Positions 36,384 through 45,097 are shown, numbered from the stretch's first letter. The stretch: DNA of 56,025 nucleotides from Hyphomicrobiales bacterium (GCA_016792865.1 JAEUMJ010000062.1:1-56025); one strand, 5' to 3'. The notes: a model not told the origin generated them from the letters alone. Program-made: numbers and translations.

Positions 36384-37951
36384 AGGCCGGCCATGCGTGG
36401 CGTCATCTCGATGATGGTCGGGCCATCGGCCTTCAGCGCCGCCGCAATCGCCCTGGCAAGTGCGGCAAGCGAGTCCGGCCTTTCACCACGGGCGCCATAG
36501 GCCTTCGCCAGTGCGATGAAATCCGGGTTCAGCAGTGTCACGGCATTGGGCTGGATGCCGCTGTCCGCCATGTTGTCACGGATCTGCCCCAGCGCCTCGT
36601 TGTTCCAGAGCAGGACGGGCAGCGGCAGCCTGTGTTCCACCGCCGTGCCCAGCTCGTTGATGGTGTATTGCAGGCCATAGTCCCCGGCGAGGGCGGCGAC
36701 GGGCGTTGCGCCCACGGCAAACTTCGCGCCGATGGCGGCGGGGAGGGCGAAGCCCAGTGTGCCGAAGCCGACGGGATGCAGCCAGGTGCGCGGCAGCGAG
36801 CAGGGAAAGATCTCGTTTGCCGCATAGGCAATCTGGGTCATGTCCGAGGCGATCACCGTTTCCATGGGCAGGCTGTCACGGATCACTCCCAGCACCTTCG
36901 CCAGCATCTTCCGCAGGGGAGATTCATCCGTGGGCGGAGCAATATGCGAGGTCGGCTTCCTGCCGCTGAAGCCTGCCGCAATGGCTGCAAGGGCGGGGGC
37001 GGCATCGGCGAGAATGGCAAGACGCGCCGCATGGGGCCGGGTCAGCGAGGCCGGATCGATGTCGATGCGGATGAGGTTCTCAAGCAGGCAGTCGCTGTTC
37101 CAGAAATCGGTTTCGGAAAGCTCGGTGCCTGCGGCAAGCACGCAGTCGCAATGCTTCAGCATCTCCTGCAAGGCCGGGCTTCCGAGGCGGTAGCCCCAGC
37201 AGAGCGGGTGATCGGCGGGCACGGCGCCCTTGCCCGCGGTGGTGGTGATGATGGGCGCGCCGATTGCCTCGGCAATCCGCAAGGCGGCGCGGCCTCCGTC
37301 CAGGGCGCCTCCACCGAGGATGATGGCGGGGTTGCGCGCCGCCGACAGCATGGCAATCGCCTCGGTGATCTCGCCTTCGCCGTGGTGGGCGCGGGTGGCG
37401 GTGCGGCGTGCCTTCCAGCCTTCGCCCGCCGGTTCGGACAGGAGGTCGAGGGGGATTTCAAGATAGGCCGGCCGCGGCCGCGCCGAGGCAAAGCCGGAGA
37501 AGGCGCGGGCAATGCCGTCCTGGATGTCCTTTGGCGTGTAGGCGCGCATCGCTGTTGCGGTCACGGAACCGGCGGCCTGCACCTGGCTGATCATCTCGTG
37601 CAGGCGGCCCCGGCCCTGCGCCGAATCCCTGATATCGAGCGCGGATGAAATCACCAGGATGCTGGAACTGTCCGACCATGCCTGTCCCATGGGCGTGAGG
37701 ATATTGGTGAGGCCGGGTCCGGTGATGGTGAAGCACACACCCGGCTTGCCGGAGGCGCGGGCATAGCCATCGGCCATGAAACCCGCGCCCTGTTCATGGC
37801 GCGTGAGGACATGCCGGATGCCGGAGCGGGGGAGGGCACGATACATTTCGATGTTGTGCACGCCGGGAATGCCGAAGATCGTATCGACACCATGGGCCTC
37901 CAGCAGGCTGACCAGTGCTTCGCCTGCGGAAAGTTCGGGTCTCTTGCTCAT
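36380..37951 (-). CDS. ThDP-dependent 5-guanidino-2-oxopentanoate decarboxylase-like enzyme
   Basis: The 523-residue enzyme has the acetolactate-synthase fold: catalytic Glu in LTRHEQGAGFMADGYARASG, and the ThDP/Mg site AGDYGLQYTINELG with WNNEALGQI. The sequences SAGEALVSLLEAHGVDTIFGIPGVHN, TWLHPVGFGTLGFALPAAIGAK and LLWNNEALGQIRDNM closely follow AruI, which decarboxylates 2-ketoarginine to 4-guanidinobutyraldehyde. The gene overlaps the flavoprotein upstream and the HAD gene downstream by four bases each. The metal motif reads GDY instead of GDG, which also occurs in related active enzymes. The assignment rests on remembered similarity plus the guanidinobutyrase-like gene nearby. Confidence 0.83.
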   Translation of the reverse strand: MSKRPELSAGEALVSLLEAHGVDTIFGIPGVHNIEMYRALPRSGIRHVLTRHEQGAGFMADGYARASGKPGVCFTITGPGLTNILTPMGQAWSDSSSILVISSALDIRDSAQGRGRLHEMISQVQAAGSVTATAMRAYTPKDIQDGIARAFSGFASARPRPAYLEIPLDLLSEPAGEGWKARRTATRAHHGEGEITEAIAMLSAARNPAIILGGGALDGGRAALRIAEAIGAPIITTTAGKGAVPADHPLCWGYRLGSPALQEMLKHCDCVLAAGTELSETDFWNSDCLLENLIRIDIDPASLTRPHAARLAILADAAPALAAIAAGFSGRKPTSHIAPPTDESPLRKMLAKVLGVIRDSLPMETVIASDMTQIAYAANEIFPCSLPRTWLHPVGFGTLGFALPAAIGAKFAVGATPVAALAGDYGLQYTINELGTAVEHRLPLPVLLWNNEALGQIRDNMADSGIQPNAVTLLNPDFIALAKAYGARGERPDSLAALARAIAAALKADGPTIIEMTPRMAGL

Positions 37952-39063
37952 TTGTATGCCAGCCGCCTTGGAGAAATGTCGTTGAGGTCAAGCCCCTCTG
38001 CCACAACACCATCGGGCAGGGGATTGCCGAGGATGATCGCGGCCGCCGTTTCCGACAGCGCCGGAGACGACTGGATGCCATAGCCACCCTGTCCGGCAAG
38101 CCAGAAAAACCCCTCCGCGTCTGGTGCAAAACCGACAACGGGATGGCCGTCGCGGACGAAGCTGCGCAAACCGCCCCAACTGTGGTCGAGGCGGTCAACG
38201 GTGAGGGTTGTGGCCTGCATCATGCGGTCGATGCCGGTGGCGATTGCCATGTCATCGGCATAGGCGTCATGGGGATCGACGGGTGTTGCGTCCGCCGAGG
38301 ACACGATCAGCTTTCCGCTCTGCGGCTTGCAATACCAGGTCTCGCCCGCATCGGTGACGAGGGGCCATTCCGCCGTGTTGTGGTCCGCCACCGGCACCAC
38401 GCCGATGGAGCGGCGCTTGGGCTGGAGGCCGACCGGAGCCACGCCGCCCAGTTTCGCAACCGTATCGGCCCATGCACCGGAGGCGTTCACGATCACCGGG
38501 CTTGTATAAATGCCGTGGGGCGTTGCGACCTGCCATTTCCAGTCGCGATAGAGCAGTCCCTTCACCTGATGGTCGGTGAAGATCTCGCCGCCCCGCTCCC
38601 GCAAGAGGCGGAGATAGCCCTGATGGATCAGGTCCACGTCAAGGTCGCCGGTGTTGGGGTCGAGAAGCACGCGCTTCACATGCCCCTCGCGCAGCACCGG
38701 GAAGATCTCGCGGGCGGCGCGTTCCGACAATTCGCCGAGATCGACGGCCTTGGCGATCAGGCGCTCGCAAGCCTCTTCCTGGCCATCCGTCACCAGGAAA
38801 AGGGTTTCGCGCGGGGTGAGCAACGGCACCTCGGCAAAGCCCTTGGGCGGTTCCAGGAAGAAACGCTCGCTGGCGCGCGTGAAGGCGAGCATCGGGGGCG
38901 GGCCATAATTGGGTTCGAAACTGGCAGCGGAACGCCCGGTGCTGTGGACGCCCGGCCGGTTTTCCATTTCGAGAACCGCGACACGGCGCGATGCGGCAAG
39001 GTGGGCGGCCACGGATGCGCCCGCTATTCCTGCCCCGATCACGATGATGTCGTAGCTTTTCAT
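37948..39063 (-). CDS. FAD-dependent D-amino acid dehydrogenase, D-arginine dehydrogenase-like
   Basis: The 371-residue flavoprotein has the FAD motif IIVIGAGIAGASVAAHLA with Glu32, then PGVHSTGRSAAS and the C-terminal flavin segment AGQGGYGIQSSPALSE. It aligns without gaps at its N terminus to D-arginine dehydrogenase (DauA) of P. aeruginosa as I recall it. Probable carboxylate-binding residues are kept (Arg in QPKRRS, Tyr in WYCKP, Arg in GLRSFVRDG), as is Tyr53. The residues that hold the guanidinium side are not: position 48 is Ser rather than His, and position 87 is Thr, with Glu at 86. It would deliver a 2-oxo acid to the overlapping decarboxylase. Confidence 0.8.
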   Translation of the reverse strand: MKSYDIIVIGAGIAGASVAAHLAASRRVAVLEMENRPGVHSTGRSAASFEPNYGPPPMLAFTRASERFFLEPPKGFAEVPLLTPRETLFLVTDGQEEACERLIAKAVDLGELSERAAREIFPVLREGHVKRVLLDPNTGDLDVDLIHQGYLRLLRERGGEIFTDHQVKGLLYRDWKWQVATPHGIYTSPVIVNASGAWADTVAKLGGVAPVGLQPKRRSIGVVPVADHNTAEWPLVTDAGETWYCKPQSGKLIVSSADATPVDPHDAYADDMAIATGIDRMMQATTLTVDRLDHSWGGLRSFVRDGHPVVGFAPDAEGFFWLAGQGGYGIQSSPALSETAAAIILGNPLPDGVVAEGLDLNDISPRRLAYK

Positions 39064-39123
39064 AAGCGGAGCCTAGATCACAATCGGCAGTCTCGGCAAT
39101 GCGACTCTCGCTATGTGCCTATT

Positions 39124-39142
39124 ATTCATGGTCAATATGAAT
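39124..39142. promoter_or_regulatory. Inverted repeat between the divergent arginine genes
   Basis: ATTCAT-N7-ATGAAT is a perfect 6-bp dyad in the AT-rich part of the 143-base gap between the flavoprotein and ureohydrolase genes. Its T-N11-A form would suit a LysR-type regulator acting on both genes; no such regulator is encoded nearby. Confidence 0.35.
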
Positions 39143-39206
39143 GTCGCGGGCTGGCGGTTGCGGGCCCCGGCGGCCATGGTAGCCTTCCTGCCGAGAGGAG
39201 AATTCC

Positions 39207-40163
39207 ATGCCCAACCACCATCCCGTTTCCGGACTCGTGACCCCCCGTTTTGGCGGCATTGCCACCTTTTTCCGCTTGCCCCATGTCGCGCCGGATGCGG
39301 CCAGGGGCATCGATATCGGCATCGTCGGCATTCCGTGGGATGGCGGCACCACCAACCGGCCCGGCCCCCGCCATGCGCCGCGCCAGATGCGCGACCAGTC
39401 CTCGATGGTCAGGCCGATGCACCAGACCACCCATGTCGTTCCCTACAAGCTCGCCAATATCGCGGACCTCGGTGACTGCTCGGTGAACCCGGCCAGTGTC
39501 GATGACACGCTGAAGCGCGTCGAGAACCATTTCTCCGCCCTGATCGCGCAAGGCATCCGTCCGCTCTCGGCAGGCGGGGATCATCTCTGCTCGCTTCCGG
39601 TGCTGCGCGCCGTGGCGAAGAAGAAGCCGGTGGGCATGATTCACTTCGACGCCCACACGGACCTGTACGACAGCTATTTCGGCGGCTTCAAATACACTCA
39701 CGGAACACCCTTCCGCCGCGCCATCGAGGAAGGACTGCTTGACCCGAAGCGCGTGATCCAGATCGGCCTGCGCGGCTCGATGTATGATCTTGATGATTTC
39801 GAATGGGGCCAGAAGATGGGCGTCCGCCTCATGCGCATCGAAGAGGCCATGGAACTCGGGCCCCGGAAGGTGATGGAAGAGGCGCGCCGCATTGCCGGTG
39901 AGGGCGAAACCTACGTGAGCTTCGACATCGACATGCTCGATCCGGTCTATGCGCCGGGCACGGGGACGCCTGAAATCGGCGGCTTCACGACCTTCCAGGC
40001 GCAGCAGATGTTGCGCGGATTGCGCGGTGTGAACATCGTCGGCGCGGATGTCGTGGAAGTCTCCCCGCCCTTCGATCCATCGGGCATCACGGCATATGCC
40101 GGTGCGGTGATGATGTTCGAGATCCTCTGCAACATGGCGGAGGCGGTGGCGAAGCGGGCGTGA
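39207..40163 (+). CDS. Guanidino-acid ureohydrolase (guanidinobutyrase/agmatinase family)
   Basis: The 318-residue manganese enzyme has the ureohydrolase motifs SAGGDHLCSLP, HFDAHTDLYD and SFDIDMLDPVYAPGTGTPE, which bind the binuclear Mn cluster. The N terminus TPRFGGIATFFRLPHV and the segment GTPFRRAIEEGLLDP resemble guanidinobutyrase (GbuA) and guanidinopropionase more than SpeB agmatinase. GAGAGGAGAATTCC precedes the start. With the AruI-like enzyme it would complete the arginine transaminase route: 4-guanidinobutyrate to GABA and urea. Agmatine remains an alternative substrate given the polyamine genes. Confidence 0.87.
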   Translation: MPNHHPVSGLVTPRFGGIATFFRLPHVAPDAARGIDIGIVGIPWDGGTTNRPGPRHAPRQMRDQSSMVRPMHQTTHVVPYKLANIADLGDCSVNPASVDDTLKRVENHFSALIAQGIRPLSAGGDHLCSLPVLRAVAKKKPVGMIHFDAHTDLYDSYFGGFKYTHGTPFRRAIEEGLLDPKRVIQIGLRGSMYDLDDFEWGQKMGVRLMRIEEAMELGPRKVMEEARRIAGEGETYVSFDIDMLDPVYAPGTGTPEIGGFTTFQAQQMLRGLRGVNIVGADVVEVSPPFDPSGITAYAGAVMMFEILCNMAEAVAKRA

Positions 40164-40235
40164 TGCGGGGGGACAGGCGACGCCCCTTGAACGCAGCCCT
40201 TGCGGGCGGTTGAAATCCCCGTCAAGGGACCGGCC

Positions 40236-41762
40236 ATGAGCAACGTCACGTCAAAGCCCAGGCTGCCGGGCCTTCCTGCGCTCTTTCTCGCGGGGCTGAT
40301 CTCCGGCCTCGCGCTTCCGCCCGTGGGGCAGTGGTGGGTGCTGGCATTCACCCTGCCGGTCTATCTCTGGCGCATGGAAACCGTGGCGGACAGGGCGTGG
40401 GGCAAGGGCTTCACGAGCGGGCTTTGCTTCGGCACCGGCTATTTCATGGCCGCCTTCCACTGGATCGCCTTTGCCTTCTTCATCAACCCTGCCGACATCT
40501 GGATGATGCCCTTCGCGGTGGGCGGGCTGGCGCTTTTCATGGCCGGATACTGGGGAATCGCCTCGGCGCTGGTTCTGGCCGTGCCTGCCGTCGTGGCGCC
40601 GCGCTGGCTCCTGTCCGTGCTGTTCCTGTCGGTGGCGGAATGGTTGCGCGGGCACCTGCTCACCGGCTTTCCCTGGTCGGTTCCGGGCCTGGTGGCGGAT
40701 GGCATGGGGGCCGTCGCGCAACTTGCAAGCCTCGTGGGCATGAACGGCCTCACCCTGCTCGTTCTCCTCTGGGCTGCACTTCCTGCGGTGGTGTGGTGGC
40801 AATGGCGCTACACCAGGCGCCTGCATGTGTCGGCCCTCGCGGTGCTGCTGCTGCTGCCGCTGTCGGAAGCCTGGGGCCTCTGGCGCCTGCAACAGAACCC
40901 CACGGACTACAGCACTGTCATGGTGCGACTGGTGCAGCCCAACATCTCGCAGGACGACAAATGGCGGGCCGACAATGCCGCCGACATATTCAGTACACTG
41001 ACGGAGTTGTCGCGGGACGGGGCGGCGGGGGCCGCGGGGCTGATCGTCTGGCCGGAATCATCGGTACCCTTCCTGCTTGATGAAGACAGGCCGGCGCTCG
41101 CCCGGATTGCCGGGCTGCTGTCGCCCGACCGCACCTTGCTGGCCGGGGCGATTCGGAGGGACAGGGCGGCGGACGGGGCCGAACGGTATTACACCAGCGT
41201 CATCGCGGTGAACGCACAGGGTGAAGTGTCAGGCCGCTACGACAAGTGGCGGCTGGTGCCCGGCGGCGAATTTCTCCCGTGGGAAGACTTCCTCACGCGC
41301 CTGGGGTTCCGCAAGGTTGTTTCGCTGCCGGAGAGTTTCACGGCCGGGCCGGGGCCGCAAAACCTAGAGGTGCCGGGGCTGGGGCTGGTTGCACCGCTGG
41401 TCTGCTATGAAGTGATCTTCCCCAATCGACTGGTCAGCGAACCCCGGCCCAGGTTGCTGGTCAATGTCACCAATGACGGCTGGTTTGGCCGTTCCACAGG
41501 TCCTTTCCAGCATTTGGCCCAGGCGCGTCTGCGCAGCATCGAGCAGGGCCTCCCCCTCGTCAGGGCCGCGAACACCGGGATTTCGGCGGTGATCGATCCA
41601 CTCGGAAGAATTGTTGCGAGCACGGAACTTCTCGCCCGCAGCGTCGTTGACAACCTTGCACCACTGCCGCTTGCAGCGACAGCCTATGCACGTATCGGTG
41701 ACCTGATGCTCGTCCTGCTTCTGGTCATCGCATTGCTGGCGTTGCGAAAAGCGTGGTCATAA
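40236..41762 (+). CDS. lnt: Apolipoprotein N-acyltransferase
   Basis: The 508-residue inner-membrane enzyme has six to eight N-terminal helices and a periplasmic nitrilase-like domain with the triad Glu in VWPESSVPF, Lys in YDKWRLVPGGEFLPW and Cys in VCYEVIFPN. It transfers the third acyl chain to lipoproteins. ATG 40236 follows CAAGGGAC; a TTG at 40200 is in frame but adds only unrelated residues. In related genomes lnt precedes xre and metK, as here. Confidence 0.92.
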   Translation: MSNVTSKPRLPGLPALFLAGLISGLALPPVGQWWVLAFTLPVYLWRMETVADRAWGKGFTSGLCFGTGYFMAAFHWIAFAFFINPADIWMMPFAVGGLALFMAGYWGIASALVLAVPAVVAPRWLLSVLFLSVAEWLRGHLLTGFPWSVPGLVADGMGAVAQLASLVGMNGLTLLVLLWAALPAVVWWQWRYTRRLHVSALAVLLLLPLSEAWGLWRLQQNPTDYSTVMVRLVQPNISQDDKWRADNAADIFSTLTELSRDGAAGAAGLIVWPESSVPFLLDEDRPALARIAGLLSPDRTLLAGAIRRDRAADGAERYYTSVIAVNAQGEVSGRYDKWRLVPGGEFLPWEDFLTRLGFRKVVSLPESFTAGPGPQNLEVPGLGLVAPLVCYEVIFPNRLVSEPRPRLLVNVTNDGWFGRSTGPFQHLAQARLRSIEQGLPLVRAANTGISAVIDPLGRIVASTELLARSVVDNLAPLPLAATAYARIGDLMLVLLLVIALLALRKAWS

Positions 41763-41964
41763 TGGGCCGATTATATGATCTGGTGTGATGACATGCTGAT
41801 AAACCTTCTGGTGAATTTTGTATCTCGTGACAGATTTCTGATTGTTCCTCGAAACGACATGGCTTAATTGAAGCCTATCATTGACCAGGCCACTTGCCTT
41901 TGCTGGGAAATCGCTAAGTGCCTGATCGTAAAAAGCATCAGACTGGGGGCAAGGGTCTGAGGGA

Positions 41965-42375
41965 ATGGCTAGACGCGATCCGAACTACATAGACGTCCAC
42001 GTCGGCACACGCATCCGCATGCGCCGCCAACTCATCAACATGAGTCAGGAACGGCTTGGGGAATTGCTGGGAATTACTTTCCAGCAAGTACAGAAATACG
42101 AAAAAGGCGCGAACAGGATCAGTGCAAGCCGCCTGTTCTACGCCGCCAAGACTTTGGGCGTGCCGATCAACTTCTTCTTCGAGGGCCTCCCCGGTCTCGA
42201 AGCCGAAGGCGGCATGAAGGAAGGCGGGCAGCCCGACGAGTTCATGACGTCGCTCATGACAGCCGAGGGCATACAGCTCGCCAAGGCCTTCCGCGATGCC
42301 AACAGCCCGCAAAAGCGCAAGCTCATCGCGGCTCTGGCCCGGCAGGTGGCAGACAGCAAGGAACCCGCCGTCTGA
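41965..42375 (+). CDS. XRE family transcriptional regulator (PhrR-like)
   Basis: The 136-residue protein has an HTH_3 domain at about 12-70: VGTRIRMRRQLINMSQERLG followed by ITFQQVQKYEKGANRISASRL. The C-terminal half (about 75-130) is a conserved extension with LPGLEAEGGMK and SPQKRKLIAALARQ. The position between lnt and metK is conserved in Hyphomicrobiales, where the homologue is known as PhrR or an unnamed Xre protein. The 202-base AT-rich region upstream (41763-41964) probably holds its promoter and contains a small dyad, GGCTT-AATTG-AAGCC (41861-41875). Its targets are unknown. Confidence 0.88.
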   Translation: MARRDPNYIDVHVGTRIRMRRQLINMSQERLGELLGITFQQVQKYEKGANRISASRLFYAAKTLGVPINFFFEGLPGLEAEGGMKEGGQPDEFMTSLMTAEGIQLAKAFRDANSPQKRKLIAALARQVADSKEPAV

Positions 42376-42417
42376 GGCGGTTCCGGTTTTCTGACGGCAG
42401 AATTCAGCGTGGCGGGA

Positions 42418-42443
42418 GGGGCTGCATCAACAGATGCGGCCCC
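42418..42443. terminator. Strong hairpin between xre and metK
   Basis: GGGGCTGCATC pairs with GATGCGGCCCC (11 pairs, one G-U) around an AACA loop, 42 bases after the xre stop. No T-tract follows, so it is a probable but not certain terminator or a processing signal. Confidence 0.5.
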
Positions 42444-42491
42444 TTCGCACTTGACCCGTTGCGGCAGTGCTGCCATTAACGCTTCCGATAC

Positions 42492-42511
42492 ACATAAAGA
42501 TATCTTTATGT
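42492..42511. promoter_or_regulatory. 20-bp perfect palindrome upstream of metK
   Basis: ACATAAAGATATCTTTATGT is fully self-complementary and ends 19 bases before the metK start, just ahead of the GGAAGGGG ribosome-binding site. In this GC-rich genome such an AT-rich perfect palindrome is very unlikely by chance. It resembles sites that I associate with SAH/methionine regulation (SahR, ArsR family) in alphaproteobacteria; that link is from memory. Confidence 0.75.
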
Positions 42512-42530
42512 CGCTTGGAAGGGGTCGCTG

Positions 42531-43721
42531 ATGGCGCGCAAGAACTTTGTTTTCACCAGTGAGGCAGTGTCTGAAGGTCACCCGGACAAGGTGTGCGACC
42601 GAATTTCCGACGAAGTGGTGGACCTGTTCTTCCGCGAGGCGCTGGCCCAGGGCATGGACCCGTGGCAGGTGCGCGTGGCCTGCGAAACACTGGCCACCAC
42701 CAATCGCGTGGTGATCGCGGGCGAATATCGCGGCCCATCCTCCGTGACCAAGGAGAAGATCGAAGCCACCGCCCGCCAGGCGATCAAGGACATCGGCTAC
42801 GAGCAGGACGGTTTCCACTGGAACACGGCGAAGGTCGAAATCCTCCTGCACGGGCAGTCTGCCGACATTGCCGTGGGCGTGGATTCGACGGCCGGCAAGG
42901 ATGAAGGCGCCGGCGACCAGGGCATCATGTTCGGTTATGCCTGTGACGAGACGCCCGATCTCCTGCCCGCCCCGCTCTATTATTCGCAGCGCATCCTGCA
43001 GCTTCTCGCCGAAGCGCGCCACAAGGGCGAAAAGCGCCTCGGACCGGATTCCAAGAGCCAGGTCTCGGTGCAGTACAAGAACGGCAAGCCGGTTGCCGCC
43101 ACCCAGATCGTCGTTTCGCACCAGCATCTCGACGAGAACATGACCTCGAAGGACGTTCTCGAGCTGGTGAAGCCCTATGTGAAGAAGGCCCTGCCCAAGG
43201 GCTGGATCACCAAGGACACGGTGTGGCATGTGAACCCCACCGGCAAGTTCTACATCGGTGGCCCCGATGGTGACTGCGGCCTCACCGGACGCAAGATCAT
43301 CGTCGATACCTATGGCGGTGCCGCGCCCCATGGCGGCGGTGCCTTCTCCGGCAAGGATCCGACCAAGGTTGACCGTTCCGCCGCCTATGCCGCCCGCTAT
43401 CTCGCCAAGAACATCGTCGCGGCAAAGCTGGCCTCGCGCTGCACCATCCAGCTCTCCTATGCCATCGGCGTGTCGCAGCCGCTGTCGGTCTATGTGGATA
43501 CCCACGGCACCGGCAAGGTGAAGGAGGAAAAGCTCGAAAAGGCGATCCGCAAGGTGATGGACCTCTCGCCGCGCGGCATCCGCAGCCATCTCGATCTCAA
43601 CCGCCCCATCTATGCCCGCACCTCGTCCTACGGCCACTTCGGCCGCAAGCCGGAGAAGGACGGCGGCTTCTCGTGGGAGCGCACCGACCTCGTGAAGCAG
43701 ATCAAAGCGGCGGTGAAGTGA
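42531..43721 (+). CDS. metK: S-adenosylmethionine synthetase
   Basis: The 396-residue enzyme has all family signatures: [15 protein letters not shown] at the N terminus, [12 protein letters not shown], and the Gly-rich loop [19 protein letters not shown]. It makes SAM from methionine and ATP in the cytoplasm. A GGAAGGGG site lies seven bases before ATG, and a 20-bp palindrome just upstream probably controls transcription. The stop overlaps the GTG start of trmB. Confidence 0.96.
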   Translation: MARKNFVFTSEAVSEGHPDKVCDRISDEVVDLFFREALAQGMDPWQVRVACETLATTNRVVIAGEYRGPSSVTKEKIEATARQAIKDIGYEQDGFHWNTAKVEILLHGQSADIAVGVDSTAGKDEGAGDQGIMFGYACDETPDLLPAPLYYSQRILQLLAEARHKGEKRLGPDSKSQVSVQYKNGKPVAATQIVVSHQHLDENMTSKDVLELVKPYVKKALPKGWITKDTVWHVNPTGKFYIGGPDGDCGLTGRKIIVDTYGGAAPHGGGAFSGKDPTKVDRSAAYAARYLAKNIVAAKLASRCTIQLSYAIGVSQPLSVYVDTHGTGKVKEEKLEKAIRKVMDLSPRGIRSHLDLNRPIYARTSSYGHFGRKPEKDGGFSWERTDLVKQIKAAVK

Positions 43722-44371
43722 GCGCACTGCCGCCGAAATTCCTGTTCTACGGACGGCGCAAGGGGAAACCCTTGCGCCGCCGTCATTCCGGGTTGATGGA
43801 AACATACCTGCCGCAGGTGCGGCTTGATCTTGCGCAGCCCCTGGCAGGATCGGGCGGGCGGCGCTGGCTGGAAATCGGCTTTGGCGGCGGCGAGCATCTC
43901 GCCCACCAGGCGGCCCTCCATCCCGACGTCTCGTTCATCGGCGCGGAAGCCTTCCTGAACGGTGTCGCCAAGCTGCTGGCGCATCTGGAAAGGCTGGCCG
44001 CGAGCAACGTGCGGGTCTTCCATGGCGACGCCCGCGACCTGCTCGAAGCATTGCCGGACAGGTCGCTGGAGCGCATCTACCTGCTCTATCCCGATCCCTG
44101 GCCGAAGGAGCGGCAGAAGAAGCGCCGCTTCGTCAGCCCCGCCACCCTGGGACAGTTCCATCGCCTCCTGCAGGACGACGGCCTCTTCCGTTTTGCCAGT
44201 GACATTCCCGACTATGTCCAGTGGACGCGGGACCACGTTGCCGCCCACGGCGGCTTTGCCGAAGAGGGCGACCCCGCCCTGCCGTATGACAACTGGACCA
44301 CCACCCGTTACGAGGCAAAGGCCCTGCGGGAAGGCCGCACGCCGGCCTATCTCACCTTCAGAAAGCGGTGA
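43718..44371 (+). CDS. trmB: tRNA (guanine-N7)-methyltransferase
   Basis: The 217-residue methyltransferase has the SAM loop [11 protein letters not shown] and the TrmB signature [16 protein letters not shown], with the C-terminal [11 protein letters not shown] and the [12 protein letters not shown] segment that binds tRNA. It makes m7G46. The start is GTG 43718, which overlaps the metK stop (GTGA); this gives an N terminus [16 protein letters not shown] and fits the family better than an in-frame ATG inside metK. SAM supply and use are thus coupled by translation. Confidence 0.92.
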   Translation: MSALPPKFLFYGRRKGKPLRRRHSGLMETYLPQVRLDLAQPLAGSGGRRWLEIGFGGGEHLAHQAALHPDVSFIGAEAFLNGVAKLLAHLERLAASNVRVFHGDARDLLEALPDRSLERIYLLYPDPWPKERQKKRRFVSPATLGQFHRLLQDDGLFRFASDIPDYVQWTRDHVAAHGGFAEEGDPALPYDNWTTTRYEAKALREGRTPAYLTFRKR

Positions 44372-44408
44372 ATCGCGGCAAATCGGCTCTTTCGACGGCT
44401 GCTCCGGC

Positions 44409-44437
44409 CTGTCATATGACTGTCATCTAATTGTCAT
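44409..44437. promoter_or_regulatory. Triple Pho box upstream of the DUF47-pit operon
   Basis: CTGTCAT (44409-44415), CTGTCAT (44420-44426) and TTGTCAT (44431-44437) repeat at exact 11-bp intervals, the PhoB half-site pattern. The last repeat ends 15 bases before the ATG of the DUF47 gene, leaving no room for a promoter downstream. Confidence 0.85.
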
Positions 44438-44452
44438 GACCGGAGTCCGGCG

Positions 44453-45097
44453 ATGTTCCACTTCATCAAGTCACTCATGCCCAGGGAAGAGAAGTTCTTC
44501 GATCTCTTCGAGGCCCAGGCCGCCAAGGCCGAGGAGGCGGCGCAATCGCTGCGCAAGGTTCTCGACGGCGGCAAGACCATCGCCGACAATTGTGCCCTGC
44601 TTTCGCGGCAGGAAGAGGAAGCCGATCACATCTCATACGAGGTGATGCAGGCCATCCGCCGCGCCTTCATCACCCCCTTCGACCGCAGCGACATCAAGGC
44701 ACTGTCCGCGAGCCTCGATGACGCCATCGACCAGATGAACAAGACCGCCAAGGTGGTGATGCTCTATGGCGTGAAGGAATTCGAACCCAACATGCGGGCC
44801 ATGGCCGACCGCGTCATCATGCTGGCCAAGCTCACCTCCGAGGCGCTGCCGCTCCTTCGCAATGTCGGGCAGAACTCCTCGAAGCTGCATACGCTGACGG
44901 GCGAGATCACCAAGATCGAGGAGCAGTCGGACCAGCTCAACGACGAGGGCCTTCGCGCCCTTTTTTTGGGCCGCGCCCGCAAGGATCCGCTCGCCTTCGT
45001 GATCGGTTCCGAACTCTACGACCATCTCGAAAAGGTCTGCGACCGCTTCGAGGATGTGGCTCATGTGATGAGCGACATCGTGATTGAACACGCCTGA
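44453..45097 (+). CDS. DUF47 family protein, PhoU-like accessory of phosphate transport
   Basis: The 214-residue all-helical protein belongs to the DUF47/PhoU-like family that pairs with Pit transporters: EEKFFDLFEAQAAKAEEAA, the middle FITPFDRSDIKALSASLDDAID and DHLEKVCDRFEDVAHVMSDIVIEHA near the C terminus. In Sinorhizobium meliloti the equivalent orfA precedes pit and the pair is repressed by PhoB under phosphate limitation. Here too it lies 14 bases before pit and behind a Pho box. Confidence 0.9.
   Translation: MFHFIKSLMPREEKFFDLFEAQAAKAEEAAQSLRKVLDGGKTIADNCALLSRQEEEADHISYEVMQAIRRAFITPFDRSDIKALSASLDDAIDQMNKTAKVVMLYGVKEFEPNMRAMADRVIMLAKLTSEALPLLRNVGQNSSKLHTLTGEITKIEEQSDQLNDEGLRALFLGRARKDPLAFVIGSELYDHLEKVCDRFEDVAHVMSDIVIEHA

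Noticed and set aside
42376-42530. SAM riboswitch in the metK leader
   Set aside because: The region contains one simple hairpin and a DNA palindrome but not the pseudoknot or multi-stem core of the SAM-I or SAM-II classes.
42138-43805. Minus-strand open frame of 555 codons across metK
   Set aside because: It is antisense to metK and lacks family features.
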